This document shows positions 1 through 9,579 of a stretch of DNA of 23,387 nt, in pieces; positions within the stretch are counted from its first letter, which is position 1; each line of letters starts with the position of its first letter. Source of the DNA: Cladosporium sp. IMV 00045 (taxonomy: Eukaryota > Ascomycota > Dothideomycetes > Cladosporiales > Cladosporiaceae); assembly GCA_001931905.2 (NCBI GenBank), contig MSJI02000120.1:1-23387 (forward strand), read 5' to 3'. A program made the position numbers and the translations under genes. A model generated the notes under the pieces. It saw only the letters and a program-made list of their open reading frames with translations. It was not told the DNA's origin and did not search any database.

Positions 1-697
1 ATAGTCAGACGTCGAGATTCTCTTTCATAATACCCACCTAACAAGAACTCCCTTCAGCCCTTCACCTCCACCAAAACCACAACCGCCTGCACGCTATCTA
101 TCCGCGCGCCCTTCCATCGCCCGCGCGCCGACGGCGCGGTGTCTATGCCCGCGCCACCTTCATGGTCCCAGCTCCCCCTTGATTCCCCCAGCTTTCCTTC
201 TCCAGCAAAACTCACCTTCAACTCATCCGCTTGGCTTCTTTGACAAACAGTATCGCCGCACGTGCCAATGCCAGCCTTGTACATCTTGTCGTCTCTGGGG
301 GATGAGAGGCTCTCGTGGCTTCTTCGCCCTCTCCCAGACCCTTTCAAGGCTGTCTTGATGTGCTGCCTTGCTGCCGCACGCATGGATACTCCGACCGTTC
401 GCGCCGCCCTCGCCGGCCGATGATGCACCGGCTGGGGCTATCGAGGGTGGAGGATGGAGATTCGTTATCTAATCGATGTGTGTCTCTGGCAAGGGTTCGC
501 AGTCGCTGTCAAGGTCACGCTGCACCTTTGTCAATGCGACACCACCCCCCAAGCCTCTCGCACGCTATCTGCCGTCGCCCGCCGTTGCGATGGCATTGGC
601 GGGTTGTGGTATTGCCACATGGGCCTCTTGATTCATGGTCAGTTGCACATCAGTTCAGGTAGGTTCTCGAGGCGGGCCTGAAGATCTCTCATATATT
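1..697. other. Upstream intergenic stretch, no gene supported
   Basis: Open frames exist on both strands (roughly 54-428 minus and 315-662 plus). They overlap each other, are rich in Arg, Pro and Ser, and show no recognisable domain or codon pattern like that of the real genes nearby. I treat this stretch as the distal promoter of the permease gene at 799, possibly with the flank of a gene lying to the left of the window. Confidence 0.5.
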
Positions 698-790
698 CTT
701 CTTCGTCCCCTCTGCTGCTTCTAGTTGTCGCCTCTGTCTCTCCCCGGTCTGTTACATCCTTCCTCTCTCCATTCCCTTTCCACCTCTTCA
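698..790 (+). promoter_or_regulatory. Pyrimidine-rich core promoter / 5' leader of the permease gene
   Basis: The roughly 90 bases before the permease start are dominated by C and T on the coding strand, with runs such as tcttcttcgtcccctctgct and cctctctccattcccttt. CT-rich tracts just upstream of the start codon are common around transcription starts in filamentous ascomycetes. No clear TATA box is visible. The transcription start itself is not determined. Confidence 0.45.
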
Positions 791-798
791 GAACTACA

Positions 799-2287
799 AT
801 GGACGGCCCACAAGGAGAAAAGAAAGTCCACCATGACGCGCATTCAGACCTCGAGCAATCCGCCTCGGCGCCAGCAACCGGCGGCATCTTCGACGCCAAC
901 GAGGAACACGAAGTCTTCAAGACGACCGGCGGCGTCAACTTCCGCACCGTCGAATGGCCTCGCGCCACCGTCATCTTCCTCAAGGTCATCTTCGCCGTCG
1001 GCGTTCTGACCATTCCCACGGCACTCTACGACCTGGGCGCCGTGGGCGGCACGCTCAGTGTTTTCGGCTGGGGTCTGCTGAACACCTGGGCCGCTGTCAT
1101 TCAGGGTGATTTCAGAAACAACCACCGCGGCTGTCACAGCATCGCCGACATGGCGGGCGAGGTTGGCGGACCTATCGTTAGGGAAATCACCGGCGCGTTG
1201 TTTATCGTTGCCTATGTCCTTCTGACCGGGTCGGGGATTTTGGGCGTCTCGATTGCTTTCAACGTCTTCTCCGGACACGCCATTTGCACGAACTGGTTCT
1301 CTTTCGTCGCTATGATTCTGGTCGTCGCCGCGGCGTCGTTTAGGAAGATGTCCCAGGTGAGTCTCTTCCCTACGATCCATTCATCAAACATCAAGAAGAC
1401 CTCCCACTAACCCAACCCCAATCCAGATCGGCTTCCTAACCTGGGCCGGCTTCGCCTCCGTCTTCGTCGCGGTCTTCATCGTCGTCGTCGCAGTAACCCA
1501 AGTCGACCGCCCCGCGGCAGCACCGCAAGAAGGCCCCTTCGAACTCGGCTTCGCAGCCATCGCCCACCCCAACTTCGCCGCCGGCATGGTGGCAACCTGC
1601 TCCATCTTCGTCTCCTACGCCGGTACCTCGGCCTTCCTCCCCGTCATCAGCGAGATGCGCGAGCCGCGCGACTTCCGCAAATCCCTCTACGTCTGCATGG
1701 CCATCGTCATCGCGTCGTACGTCTCCTTCTCCCTCGTCGTCTACCGCTACTGCGGCGCCTGGGTCGCCGTGCCCTCGCTCGGCAGCGCCGGCGAAACCGT
1801 CAAAATCGCCGCCTACGCCGTCGGCTTCGTCGGCCTCTGGGTCTCCGGCTGCCTGTACCTGCACGTCGGCGCCAAGTACATTTTCGTGCGCATCCTGCGC
1901 GACTCCCCCCACTTGCAGGCCGACACCTGGGTGCACTGGAGCACGTGGCTGGGGTGCACGGGCGGCCTTGGAGCCGTGGCGTTCATTCTCGCGCAGGCGA
2001 TTCCGATCTTCAACTATTTGCTCTCTCTCACGGGCTCGCTTTGTTTCGCGCCCATCGCGCTTTCCCTGCCGGGCTGGTTGTGGTGTCACGACCACATGGA
2101 GTGGAGGAGGGGGCTGTGGTGGCAGCAGATCGTGTTTTGGATCACGGCGGCGATGATCCCGTTGGGGCTGTTCGTCTGCGTCGGTGGCACGTATGGTGTC
2201 GTCGTGCAGATCGATCAGGCGTATGCCTCGGGCAGGATTGGGAGTGCGTTTTCCTGCGCGGACAATTCGGCCACGACGGCTGGATAG
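799..2287 (+). CDS. Mtr-type neutral amino-acid permease (AAAP / Aa_trans family), two exons
   Basis: Exon 1 is 799-1356 and exon 2 is 1427-2287. The 70 bp intron 1357-1426 has a gtgagt donor, a CACTAAC branch site and an atccag acceptor, and it is phase 0. The product is 472 aa. A charged cytoplasmic N-terminus of about 50 residues is followed by about 11 hydrophobic segments. Landmarks shared with Neurospora Mtr-type neutral amino-acid permeases are GVLTIPTALYDLGAVGG near residue 72, GDFRNNH, FLPVISEMREPRDFRK, VVYRYCGAW, HVGAKYIFVRILR and LTGSLCFAP. The expected role is proton-coupled uptake of neutral and aromatic amino acids at the plasma membrane; the exact substrate cannot be read from the sequence. 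The gene is convergent with the kinase gene, with 208 bp between the stop codons. Codon third positions shift from mostly C to mostly G towards the 3' end. Confidence 0.93.
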
Positions 2288-2495
2288 GTAGATGGAGTAT
2301 GGATGATAAGTTCGCTTCACATGCTTTTTACAGAATCTAGTAGATCCGCCAAAACGATTTTCCCCCGTTCAGTCGTGAGAAGTAAGGTACAATTACATTC
2401 TAAAGAACATGCGCGCTGAAACCGCTTCGCTCGTCGCGTCCAAAATGCCTCAATAACAACATCACTAACACTCCCTCAAACATCCTCTTAGTAAA

Positions 2496-5400
2496 TCACC
2501 CCTCCCTCCCCTTCCCACCCTCCATCTCAACCACAAACCTCTCCCCACCCCCCGGCCTCCCGCCCTTTCCCTCACCCACCCCAAACTCCGCCTTGAACTT
2601 CAACTCCCTCCCCCTCTCCTTCCAAACCACAACCTCATCGCCATCATAGACCCGTCCAAAAAGCCTCCTCCCCTCCTCGCCGCGCTTCAAATGAACCCCA
2701 TTAACCCACAAACCCGCACTACTCTCGGTGGCAATAACGCAGTGCAGGTCCGGCAGGCGCGTCCACGCGTCGTCGCCTTCGGGGATGCTGTCGATGCCTT
2801 TGGCGTGGAACCAGAGAAGGAGGGCACGTTTGCCGATGCGCGTGTCGGTGGGGTCGGGGTAGACTTGCGTGTTGGAGGGGGCGCGGCCCCAGGTTGTGAG
2901 GCGGGAGTTGAGGTTGAGCGTTATGGGGCCTTTGGGCGTGAAAGAGTCGGGGGTTGAGGTGAGCTTCCCGGCGCGAGGGGGCGGTTTGAGGAATTCGGTG
3001 GGGGCGGAGGGAGGGGGTTGGTCTGATGTCTTTGCTGTTGAGGTGTCTGGTTTGTGGGTTTCGGCGCTTTGGGGAGTGACTCCTTTTTGTTTCTGCTCCT
3101 CGTCTTCATCGGTGGCAGGGCCTTGGGTGACTCCCTCGCGAGTGGCGGAGTCATGAGATTTAGACTGCTGATCGGACTTCCCTGCTAAGGACTTCTCGCT
3201 AACGACATAGCTAGGCTGCGCGGTAAAGTCGTATCCGCTCACTTTCGACGCATACTCGACATTGTGCGTACTTGGGTCATTCGTGTCGTAGAAGAACGAA
3301 GGAGAGATCTCAAGTCTGATCTGCCGGCTGAAAGTAGGCTGATTCGCCGATTTTGGCGTATTCTCCACAGGAGTCTGCTCCTCAGGCAGTGAGGATTGAG
3401 GTTTGGCTGTTGAATTTGGCGTTGTGGGCTCGTTGGCCTCTCCGAACGAGCTGGCCGAGTGGTATCGTGAGTCCTCCATGTGCATGTCGCGCACGAGCGA
3501 TTCCGCGCCCAACAAGCTGGGAGATGGCCCAACTCTTTTCGCGTTGTCTTCGCGGAAGTTGTCCCCGTCGCTGGAGCCTGTGCTCCTTTCCGAGTCTGAG
3601 AATTGATTTTGATTTGCAGCAGCGGCTAGGGCACCAGAACTCTCATACGCTGATTGACTGATCTCGCCGAACAATTTCGGGTTGGGAGCACTGGTGACTG
3701 CCTGCTGGCTGGCACTGTTGCGATTTGCGCTAGGCATCCTTTCAAACATGGCTTCCGGACTTGACGCAATAGGTGAGCCATCCGAGTTCTTGGGTGCAAA
3801 CACCTCACTCTTGAAGCGCTTGGACTTTCGAGGGTCGAAGAACTTGTAATCGCCAGAACTGAGGTCGACCTCACTCGTCTGACTGCCAGAGTCCTGCCTA
3901 GGTTCCGCGATGCTGAGTCTAGCAAAACTAGGCTGTTCATGCTCTTCAGCAATCGCATCGAGTCCGCCTTCCGCAAACGAAGGCGCTGCGCCTGCGACAG
4001 TCGGCATGTTCTTGCCGAACCAGCTGTGATTAAGACAGTACGCCGGCGTTGGCCTCGCCGCAGGATCCGTATTCAGCATCTCGAGTAGTAAGGTGATGGC
4101 GTATGGGGAAACATCTTTCCTAGTCAACTGAGTGGTGTCTAGCGGCGTCATCATAATCTTGTTGAACATGCCATCACCGTTCGCATCCGCCACGCCTTCG
4201 AACGGCGGCTCTAGGCAAAGCGAAAACCACAACACTGCGCCGTACGACCAGATGTCGACGGATTGGCTGTAGCTGTGGAATTTCTGCGGCGTCATTTTGG
4301 TCCCTCTTCGACCACGCTTTTGCCCGTGACGTGGAGAGTGTGTGTCGTATTGAGGGAAGACCTCGGGGGCGCAGTAGAGTAGCGTTCCGCAGAATGTTTT
4401 CAAGAATGTCTCATCGTTCTTAACTACTTTTGACAATCCGAAGTCGGAGAGTTTGATGGTGAAGGTCGCGGGATTCAGATCGGCCAGGAGGATGTTGTCG
4501 GGCTTGATGTCGCGATGAGTTATCTTCTTCCTATGTAGATAGTCAAGCGCGTCAAAAACCTGTTCGGACATCTTCTTCGCCAAGGGCTCCGTCAAGGCGC
4601 CCCAGTTGGTCAGGTAGCCTTGCAAATCGCCGCAAGGTACGAATTCCATTATGATGTAGAGATACTGGCCGATGTCTTGATACTCGACATAGCGCACGAC
4701 GTTCTGATGGCTGATAGCCTTCATGATCTGCAGCTCGTTGTCGATCTTGCGGTCGAGGACGCCGTTCTTCATGAATCGACGCTTCTCTAGTTCTTTCGCG
4801 GCGAAAATCTGACCATCGTTCTTGGTCGCAAGCTGATAGACCATGGCAAAAGCGCCCTTGCCGATGTGGCCTACAACGTTGTATCTGTCGCCACCACTCC
4901 AGTGCATACCAAACCGACTCGTCGTCATTGGAATGCGATGAGATGCCGCCGGGGTAGTGCCAGCAGCAGGCCTCAACCTCTTCGCGATCTCTTGTCCGCC
5001 AGCTTGCTGTTGTGCTTCGAATTCAGCTGTCGCCATTTGCTGTAACAATCGCTCTACGTTCGCCTTGTATTCCTCATGATGGTCGTCTCGATTGGGAATC
5101 CGCACAATGAACTTGATGACCTCTTCCGGTTTGGGCGAGATGATCTGAATGATAGCTCCTGCAGTGAGCATCCGCGTCTGAACGCCAGCCTTTGAACGCA
5201 GCACGACGTCGTCCACGATCGTGCCGTTCGTCGAAACGTCCTCCAACATCAACACGCCCGAATTGTTGAGGTAGATGCGGAAATGCACGTTGCTAACACG
5301 CTTGACGGTGTCGGTGTCGAGCACGACGTCACAAGCCTGCACGCTTCGTCCGAACACAAATCCCAAGTGTGGCCTGATCACGTTTGCAGAGAATCGCAAC

Positions 5401-5702
5401 GCCAGATCCATTGCTTGCGCTGAGCCGGCCGATCTTGACGTCTGTAGTATGAACGTCTCTTGCTCTTCCAGCACAGCCTGGCTTACACCATCGTTGTAAT
5501 TGTCGTAGCCGTGAGCCTGCAAGACATTATGCGGCGAGCGGTTCGCGGTATGCGCGACGATTCTGAAAGCCGCAGGCGAGCAAGGATGGAGAATGCAGAT
5601 GAGGTCGGCGATGTCTTCGTCGTTCAGACCAGAGTTGTTCCGTCCCATTCGGCGTGGGTCCTGCGCCTGCGACTGTGTCGCTTGTGTTGCTTCTTCCTCC
5701 AT
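2496..5702 (-). CDS. RAD53: Rad53/MUS-59-type DNA-damage checkpoint kinase (FHA-kinase-FHA)
   Basis: This is a single exon encoding 1068 aa. The N-terminus has a small SQ/TQ cluster (TQ at 6-7 and 9-10, SQ at 11-12). FHA1 spans about 116-200, with G118-R119, S137xxH140 and N159-G160-T161. The Ser/Thr kinase domain spans about 274-562: glycine loop GKGAFA 281-286, K303, HRDIKPDN at 396-403, DFG 420-422, APE 445-447, and a basic insertion at about 451-475 that fungal Rad53 relatives also carry. A long disordered Ser/Gln-rich tail follows, then a more diverged C-terminal FHA at about 935-1046 (W938-G939-R940, HCVIATES, VNG). In the family this kinase is activated by Mec1/Tel1 (ATR/ATM) phosphorylation and stalls the cell cycle or stabilises replication forks in the nucleus. 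The basic assignment is strong. Rad53/MUS-59 rather than another FHA kinase is inferred from the two flanking FHA domains. Confidence 0.9.
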   Translation of the reverse strand: MEEEATQATQSQAQDPRRMGRNNSGLNDEDIADLICILHPCSPAAFRIVAHTANRSPHNVLQAHGYDNYNDGVSQAVLEEQETFILQTSRSAGSAQAMDLALRFSANVIRPHLGFVFGRSVQACDVVLDTDTVKRVSNVHFRIYLNNSGVLMLEDVSTNGTIVDDVVLRSKAGVQTRMLTAGAIIQIISPKPEEVIKFIVRIPNRDDHHEEYKANVERLLQQMATAEFEAQQQAGGQEIAKRLRPAAGTTPAASHRIPMTTSRFGMHWSGGDRYNVVGHIGKGAFAMVYQLATKNDGQIFAAKELEKRRFMKNGVLDRKIDNELQIMKAISHQNVVRYVEYQDIGQYLYIIMEFVPCGDLQGYLTNWGALTEPLAKKMSEQVFDALDYLHRKKITHRDIKPDNILLADLNPATFTIKLSDFGLSKVVKNDETFLKTFCGTLLYCAPEVFPQYDTHSPRHGQKRGRRGTKMTPQKFHSYSQSVDIWSYGAVLWFSLCLEPPFEGVADANGDGMFNKIMMTPLDTTQLTRKDVSPYAITLLLEMLNTDPAARPTPAYCLNHSWFGKNMPTVAGAAPSFAEGGLDAIAEEHEQPSFARLSIAEPRQDSGSQTSEVDLSSGDYKFFDPRKSKRFKSEVFAPKNSDGSPIASSPEAMFERMPSANRNSASQQAVTSAPNPKLFGEISQSAYESSGALAAAANQNQFSDSERSTGSSDGDNFREDNAKRVGPSPSLLGAESLVRDMHMEDSRYHSASSFGEANEPTTPNSTAKPQSSLPEEQTPVENTPKSANQPTFSRQIRLEISPSFFYDTNDPSTHNVEYASKVSGYDFTAQPSYVVSEKSLAGKSDQQSKSHDSATREGVTQGPATDEDEEQKQKGVTPQSAETHKPDTSTAKTSDQPPPSAPTEFLKPPPRAGKLTSTPDSFTPKGPITLNLNSRLTTWGRAPSNTQVYPDPTDTRIGKRALLLWFHAKGIDSIPEGDDAWTRLPDLHCVIATESSAGLWVNGVHLKRGEEGRRLFGRVYDGDEVVVWKERGRELKFKAEFGVGEGKGGRPGGGERFVVEMEGGKGREG

Positions 5703-6699
5703 GGTCGTTCAAGTGTATGTATGTACAGTCAAGGCCCTGGTGTGGTTCAGATCTCGGCAGCAGGCAGCAAAGGCTGCGGGTAGCAGCATGCAAAACACCT
5801 TACCCAGGCAACCGAAGCAAGGTAGCCACAAAGATCAGGACAGCAGACGGACAGGTCTAGTAATGGCCGTGACTAGTATATATACAATTGTCCGCCTGGC
5901 AGCACGATCCTCCTCTTTCTTAATTGCTGGAGATATCACTCTGGCCCTGACCCCTTTGAACAGCACCGTAGGTCAGGGCAGGAAGCACAGGTGGGGTCTG
6001 TTTCATCGATTGGCGGAGATGGTCTACGAATGGTCTCGTTTCGATTGGGGGCGGGAGAAGATGGTGAGTCTTAAGGCGGCAGTTCGCCTCGAAAATTCTT
6101 GAATTGCGAGATGTGTCTCAGATTGAGAGCTAGGCTATGCGGTAGGTCTCGCCTGGTAAGAGTCGTGAAAGAGACAAAAGATGTTTGTCAGGATGAGGTG
6201 GGCATAGCATTGAGGGCTCTGAGAACGTGAGTCCGTGTTAAATTCGCGTTTTAGGCTCATGTTAGCGCGTCTCCCTTCACCGGACACGTTGATGACTTCA
6301 CCTCGGGAGGTCAGGACATCAGAATCCACTTCAGCAAATCAAGTGGCGGTTTAAATGTGTTGCAAATGATTTTTTGAACAATAATTGAATTCAGGCATAT
6401 ACTCATTAACTGCCCATGCATTCTTGATAAGTCTCAAGCCGCGGCTTTGAAGGCAGAGGCTTACGCAATGCAATACTGATGCCTACGATCAATCCCCAAC
6501 ACAATCGCTTTCCAAACAAACCCTTACGACAAGCGCCTGAGCTGCAATATCAACGCGAGCATCGCCATATTTCTCAATCAATAGCACCATCGTGCGTGCA
6601 TCATACTGCCATTCATGCACAGTTATCAATCTTACCGAAGCTTTACTCTTCGCGTTTCGCCTTTCCAACGAGTTTCTTCCTCTTCAACGGCGAGCTCTC
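5703..6699. other. Intergenic stretch between kinase promoter and the next gene's 3' end
   Basis: About 1 kb separates two minus-strand genes. It should hold the 3' end signals of the NTF2-like gene on its right side and the promoter of the kinase gene on its left. The short frames seen here have no domain signal. A 9 bp inverted repeat (5944-5952 with 5971-5979, 18 base loop) lies in the kinase promoter, but one such repeat is expected by chance in a window this size. Confidence 0.5.
5877..5884 (-). promoter_or_regulatory. TATA-like box of the kinase gene
   Basis: A self-complementary TATATATA lies about 175 bases upstream of the kinase start codon. It is a plausible TATA element for that minus-strand gene, with room for a leader of more than 100 bases. 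TATA-like octamers also occur by chance in intergenic DNA. Confidence 0.4.
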
Positions 6700-8181
6700 C
6701 TAGTAGTCCGCACCAGCACCAGCCTGACCCCTGCGACCTCTAGCGCTAGGGCGCGAGTCCGAGTCAACCTCCGGATCGCTGTCATCGCCGAACCCCCAAA
6801 CGCGGCCTGAAGCCTTGCGTCCACCCATGCCGTCGCCGGCGGTAGTATAGATCTTCTTCTCCGTCTCGCCAAGAATGGGGTTGTAGTCGCCCTTACGGCC
6901 TCCCATACCGTCACCGGCGGTCACGTAGATCTTCTTTTCGGTCTCGCCGAGGATCGGGTTGTAGGCGCCCTTGCGACCACCCATACCGTCACCGGCGGTG
7001 TTGTAGATCTTGCGAGGCTTGGGAGGGGAGTCGTTCAGTGACCAGGTGGGCTCCATCTCACCCTTGGCGGATTGGCGTGGAGGGCGAGCATTCTCCTTCG
7101 CATCGGCGGGAGACGAGTTGTTGTTCCTCTCGTCCACGTCGGCACCCCAGTGGCGCTCGTAGTCGGGCTTGTTCTTCTCGGTGACCTTTGGTGGTGTGGC
7201 GAAGTCCTCGAAGCTGAAAGTGGCCTGGGATTTGCGGCTGCTCCTCGTGCTGTTGGGTCGCTCAGCCTTTGCGTCCTCACCGTTGCCGAAAGCGAAGTGA
7301 TCGTACTTCTGCTGGTAGGTCTTTTTGGCGGCCGGGGTTGCGTTTGCGTCTAGATCCTCTTCGTCGAACAAGCGATTGCCAGAGACGTTCTTGCCAGAGC
7401 CAGCCTTGATGGCTCGGCCCTCAATCTTGGTAGGGCTCGAGCTGCGGTTTGAAGAGGCCGAGGTTTCTTCTCCAACAAAAAGATCACCGTAGTCTCTTGG
7501 CGCAGGCTTTGCTGAAGCAGGAGGAGCGTAAGTGGGGCCGTTGTAAGAGCTGCCGGCGTGCTCGTTCGGGTCGCGAGGAGCAAAGAGAGCAAGACTGGCG
7601 TGAGGGTCGCGTGTGGCAGAAACGCTATCTCCACGCTTGTGCGAGTCGACCACGACGTCGTGCTGGCTGCGCAGGCCGCGACCAGCAGATCCGTTCGTCG
7701 CCTCTCCGGTGGCACTAACACTGGCCTTGACTGCCTCAACGAGCTTCTCTCCCTCTCTGATCGGCCAGTTGCGACCAGTGCGTCCAATCGCTTCCACCTG
7801 TTTCAGGAGCGTGCCCTGGTCCCAGTAAAGGCGTATTTGAGCAATCTTGCCATTGGCGTCGAGGCTAACGACGTGCAGGAGGGGAAATGTGACGATGCGC
7901 TCGTCAATGACATTCTCGTCCATGCCCGGGAGGAATGCGCCGCCGCCATTGTGGAACTGCAGGGTAGTCTGGGTCTCGAGGAAGACGCCGCTAGGGCTTT
8001 CGATGGTGTGCAAGACCTTCTCTTCCTTCTTGACAACTATTTTCTGCTGGATCTGCAGATGTTTGAGGATAGCTGCGGGTTCGTGGATAGCCGTGGTGGT
8101 AGTGATGTAGTTGATCGAAGCGTTCGGCGCGAGCACCGAGGCGCTGGGCGAGTTGAGGAAGGACAGATAGGTTGACGCCAT
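6700..8181 (-). CDS. Conserved fungal protein: NTF2-like domain plus C-terminal 26-residue tandem repeats
   Basis: This is a single exon encoding 493 aa. Residues 1-135 look like an NTF2/SnoaL-type fold: short N-terminal helices, then strands including FLETQTTLQFHNG, ERIVTFPLLHVVSLDANGKI and QIRLYWDQGTLLKQV. Residues about 150-390 are hydrophilic and Ser/Pro/Lys-rich, with short conserved-looking islands (KKTYQQKYDHFAFGNGEDAK at about 286-305, FSFEDFATPPK, PDYERHWGADVDER). From 391 comes a tandem repeat of period 26 built on KIYxTAGDGMGGRK followed by YNPILGETEK (391-416, 417-442, partial 443-459). The tail is acidic and then Arg/Gly-rich. I recognise the fold type but no named function. NTF2-like domains can be enzymatic or act in binding, and no catalytic residues stand out. 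A binding or scaffold role is inference. The gene shares a divergent promoter with the thioesterase at 9073. Confidence 0.85.
   Translation of the reverse strand: MASTYLSFLNSPSASVLAPNASINYITTTTAIHEPAAILKHLQIQQKIVVKKEEKVLHTIESPSGVFLETQTTLQFHNGGGAFLPGMDENVIDERIVTFPLLHVVSLDANGKIAQIRLYWDQGTLLKQVEAIGRTGRNWPIREGEKLVEAVKASVSATGEATNGSAGRGLRSQHDVVVDSHKRGDSVSATRDPHASLALFAPRDPNEHAGSSYNGPTYAPPASAKPAPRDYGDLFVGEETSASSNRSSSPTKIEGRAIKAGSGKNVSGNRLFDEEDLDANATPAAKKTYQQKYDHFAFGNGEDAKAERPNSTRSSRKSQATFSFEDFATPPKVTEKNKPDYERHWGADVDERNNNSSPADAKENARPPRQSAKGEMEPTWSLNDSPPKPRKIYNTAGDGMGGRKGAYNPILGETEKKIYVTAGDGMGGRKGDYNPILGETEKKIYTTAGDGMGGRKASGRVWGFGDDSDPEVDSDSRPSARGRRGQAGAGADY
6805..7011 (-). repeat. Protein-level tandem repeat, 78 bp period, two full copies and one partial
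   Basis: The DNA copies encode the KIYxTAGDGMGGRK...NPILGETEK unit of the NTF2-like protein. Differences between copies fall mostly at third codon positions (for example ggcggtagtatagatc, ggcggtcacgtagatc and ggcggtgttgtagatc on the plus strand), so the amino-acid unit is held more tightly than the DNA. That argues for selection on the repeat and against a very recent slippage event. Confidence 0.88.
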
Positions 8182-9072
8182 GTTATCGCTGGCGCAATCT
8201 CTGCGCGGGGTATTGGGTCGGCTGCTGATCGGCGTGATCGGTGGTTGGATATGGTGTTGTTGCTAATTGCGCTTGAAGGGTCACTGATCGATTATGGAGA
8301 GAATACGGGTCGACGGGAAAGTGACGGTAGACCTTTTGGCTTCGACGGTAGAGAAGGCCCCTGGAAGTCGCAAACACAGGCGGCGCGGGTGGAGTAAACA
8401 CACGCAGATAAACATGGGTCCCTGGGCAGTTGCGTTCGAGTTTCAGCCCACCCGCCCTGATTGGCCCATGGAATAAGCTTGAAGCGGAGAGCGGCTTCAG
8501 CCTCCCGCGGCAACACAGGCGCTGTTTCAGATTGCTGTCCGTGACAAGCCCTGCGACGACTTTAATACATCGAGGAATATGCTAGTGAATGTCATCCATG
8601 TCTCCCTGAAGAACCACAGGGAAGACGATGTCCCTTTCTTGGCTCTTCAGATGCTCCTCCGTTAGACCCGTCAATTGACAGGGATTGCGGGTAATTCTTG
8701 ACATCTTTTCGCGACGGAGGACGCAACACGCTGTTGGAGAGCGAGGGGAAGGACAAACCGCAGCAAATATCGTAGTCTTGCTCTGGCATAATCTGGACTT
8801 CACATCTAGATTCTTCAGGACGACATTCTCAGGAGCAAGATGACAAAGCTCCTATTATCACTGACCTGAGCGAAACCGAATTGTTTTTCACCTATTTGCC
8901 TACCTAGGTAGGATCTGGATTTGTGCCTCGGCTAGTCCCTACAGCTGATGTTAGCCTTCTCCAACACTGGTGGATAGCATGGTACTGTTCGCATGTATAC
9001 AACCAAACCAAGGTCTGATTTATTCAATCAAACAACATCGCCCCTCCTAACACATCCCCTCACTCCTCAATC
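8182..9072. promoter_or_regulatory. Divergent intergenic region between NTF2-like gene and thioesterase 1
   Basis: This 891 bp stretch must carry the promoters of both flanking genes. It contains a reverse CCAAT box (ATTGG at 8460-8464, about 280 bases upstream of the NTF2-like start) and a perfect 14 bp palindrome CCTACCTAGGTAGG at 8899-8912, about 160 bases upstream of the thioesterase start. The 73-residue frame on the minus strand at 8582-8803 shows no domain and I do not call it a gene. Confidence 0.55.
8899..8912. promoter_or_regulatory. Perfect 14 bp palindrome CCTACCTAGGTAGG
   Basis: The site reads identically on both strands and lies upstream of thioesterase 1. It could bind a dimeric regulator. 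A 7 bp-arm palindrome is expected about once by chance in a window this long, so the position in a promoter is the only support. Confidence 0.25.
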
Positions 9073-9579
9073 ATGCAAACAGAAGCCGACAAAGCCATCG
9101 CGGCCAAAATCCGCAAATATGTCTCCGCCTACGCCGACTCGATGCCACCAGAGAACGTCGATGGCTCTTTCATCCGGCAGTCAGTCCTCACCTCACTAAC
9201 CGCCGAAACCGACACATCCAACGCCAAAGCGACGTTCACCATCGCCGTCCCGCCGTTCTGCAGCAACAACCGCGTCACCAAGAACATGCACGGCGGCGCG
9301 GTGGCGACTTTCTTCGACAATGCGACGAGCATGGCGGTGTTCGCTTGCAAGAATGCTTGGGAGGATTCAGGTGTGACGAGGAATTTAAACGTTACGTATT
9401 TCAGGCCGGCGGTTGAGGGTGAGATGATTGCTATTGAGAGTGAGGTGCTGCAGTTGACGAAGCGGCTGGCTACGATTCGCGGTGTCATGAAGCGGGTGAG
9501 CGATGGGACTGTGATCGCCATTTGCCAGCATGACAAGTATAGACCGAGCCGGTTGCCGCCTGGGAAAGCGAAGATTTGA
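9073..9579 (+). CDS. PaaI/ACOT13-type hotdog-fold thioesterase (thioesterase 1)
   Basis: This is a single exon of 168 aa, the usual size for a one-domain hotdog thioesterase. The signature NMHGGAVATFFDNATSMAVF at about residues 74-93 carries the HGG turn and the Asp on the central helix (HGGxxxxxxD), where PaaI/ACOT13-like enzymes keep their catalytic acid and oxyanion residues. The strand TRNLNVTYFRPAVEGE and the C-terminal ATIRGVMKRVSDGTVIAICQHDKY complete the fold. The likely reaction is hydrolysis of an acyl-CoA thioester; the chain type is unknown. No targeting peptide is clear, so the cytosol is the default. The gene is tail-to-tail with a paralogue at 9935-10696. Third codon positions are about 60% C before codon 72 and about 20% C after it by hand count. 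Confidence 0.9.
   Translation: MQTEADKAIAAKIRKYVSAYADSMPPENVDGSFIRQSVLTSLTAETDTSNAKATFTIAVPPFCSNNRVTKNMHGGAVATFFDNATSMAVFACKNAWEDSGVTRNLNVTYFRPAVEGEMIAIESEVLQLTKRLATIRGVMKRVSDGTVIAICQHDKYRPSRLPPGKAKI

Noticed and set aside
54..662. Overlapping frames on both strands upstream of the permease
   Set aside because: They contradict each other, are of Arg/Pro/Ser-rich shadow type, and lie where promoter DNA is expected.
1436..2320. 294-codon minus-strand frame opposite the permease
   Set aside because: It is an antisense shadow of exon 2, dominated by Asp/Gly/Arg from reverse reading of GC-rich codons.
5944..5979. 9 bp inverted repeat GCCCTGACC / GGTCAGGGC with 18-base loop in the kinase promoter
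   Set aside because: A repeat of this size and spacing is expected by chance about once or more in a window of 23 kb, and nothing else marks it.
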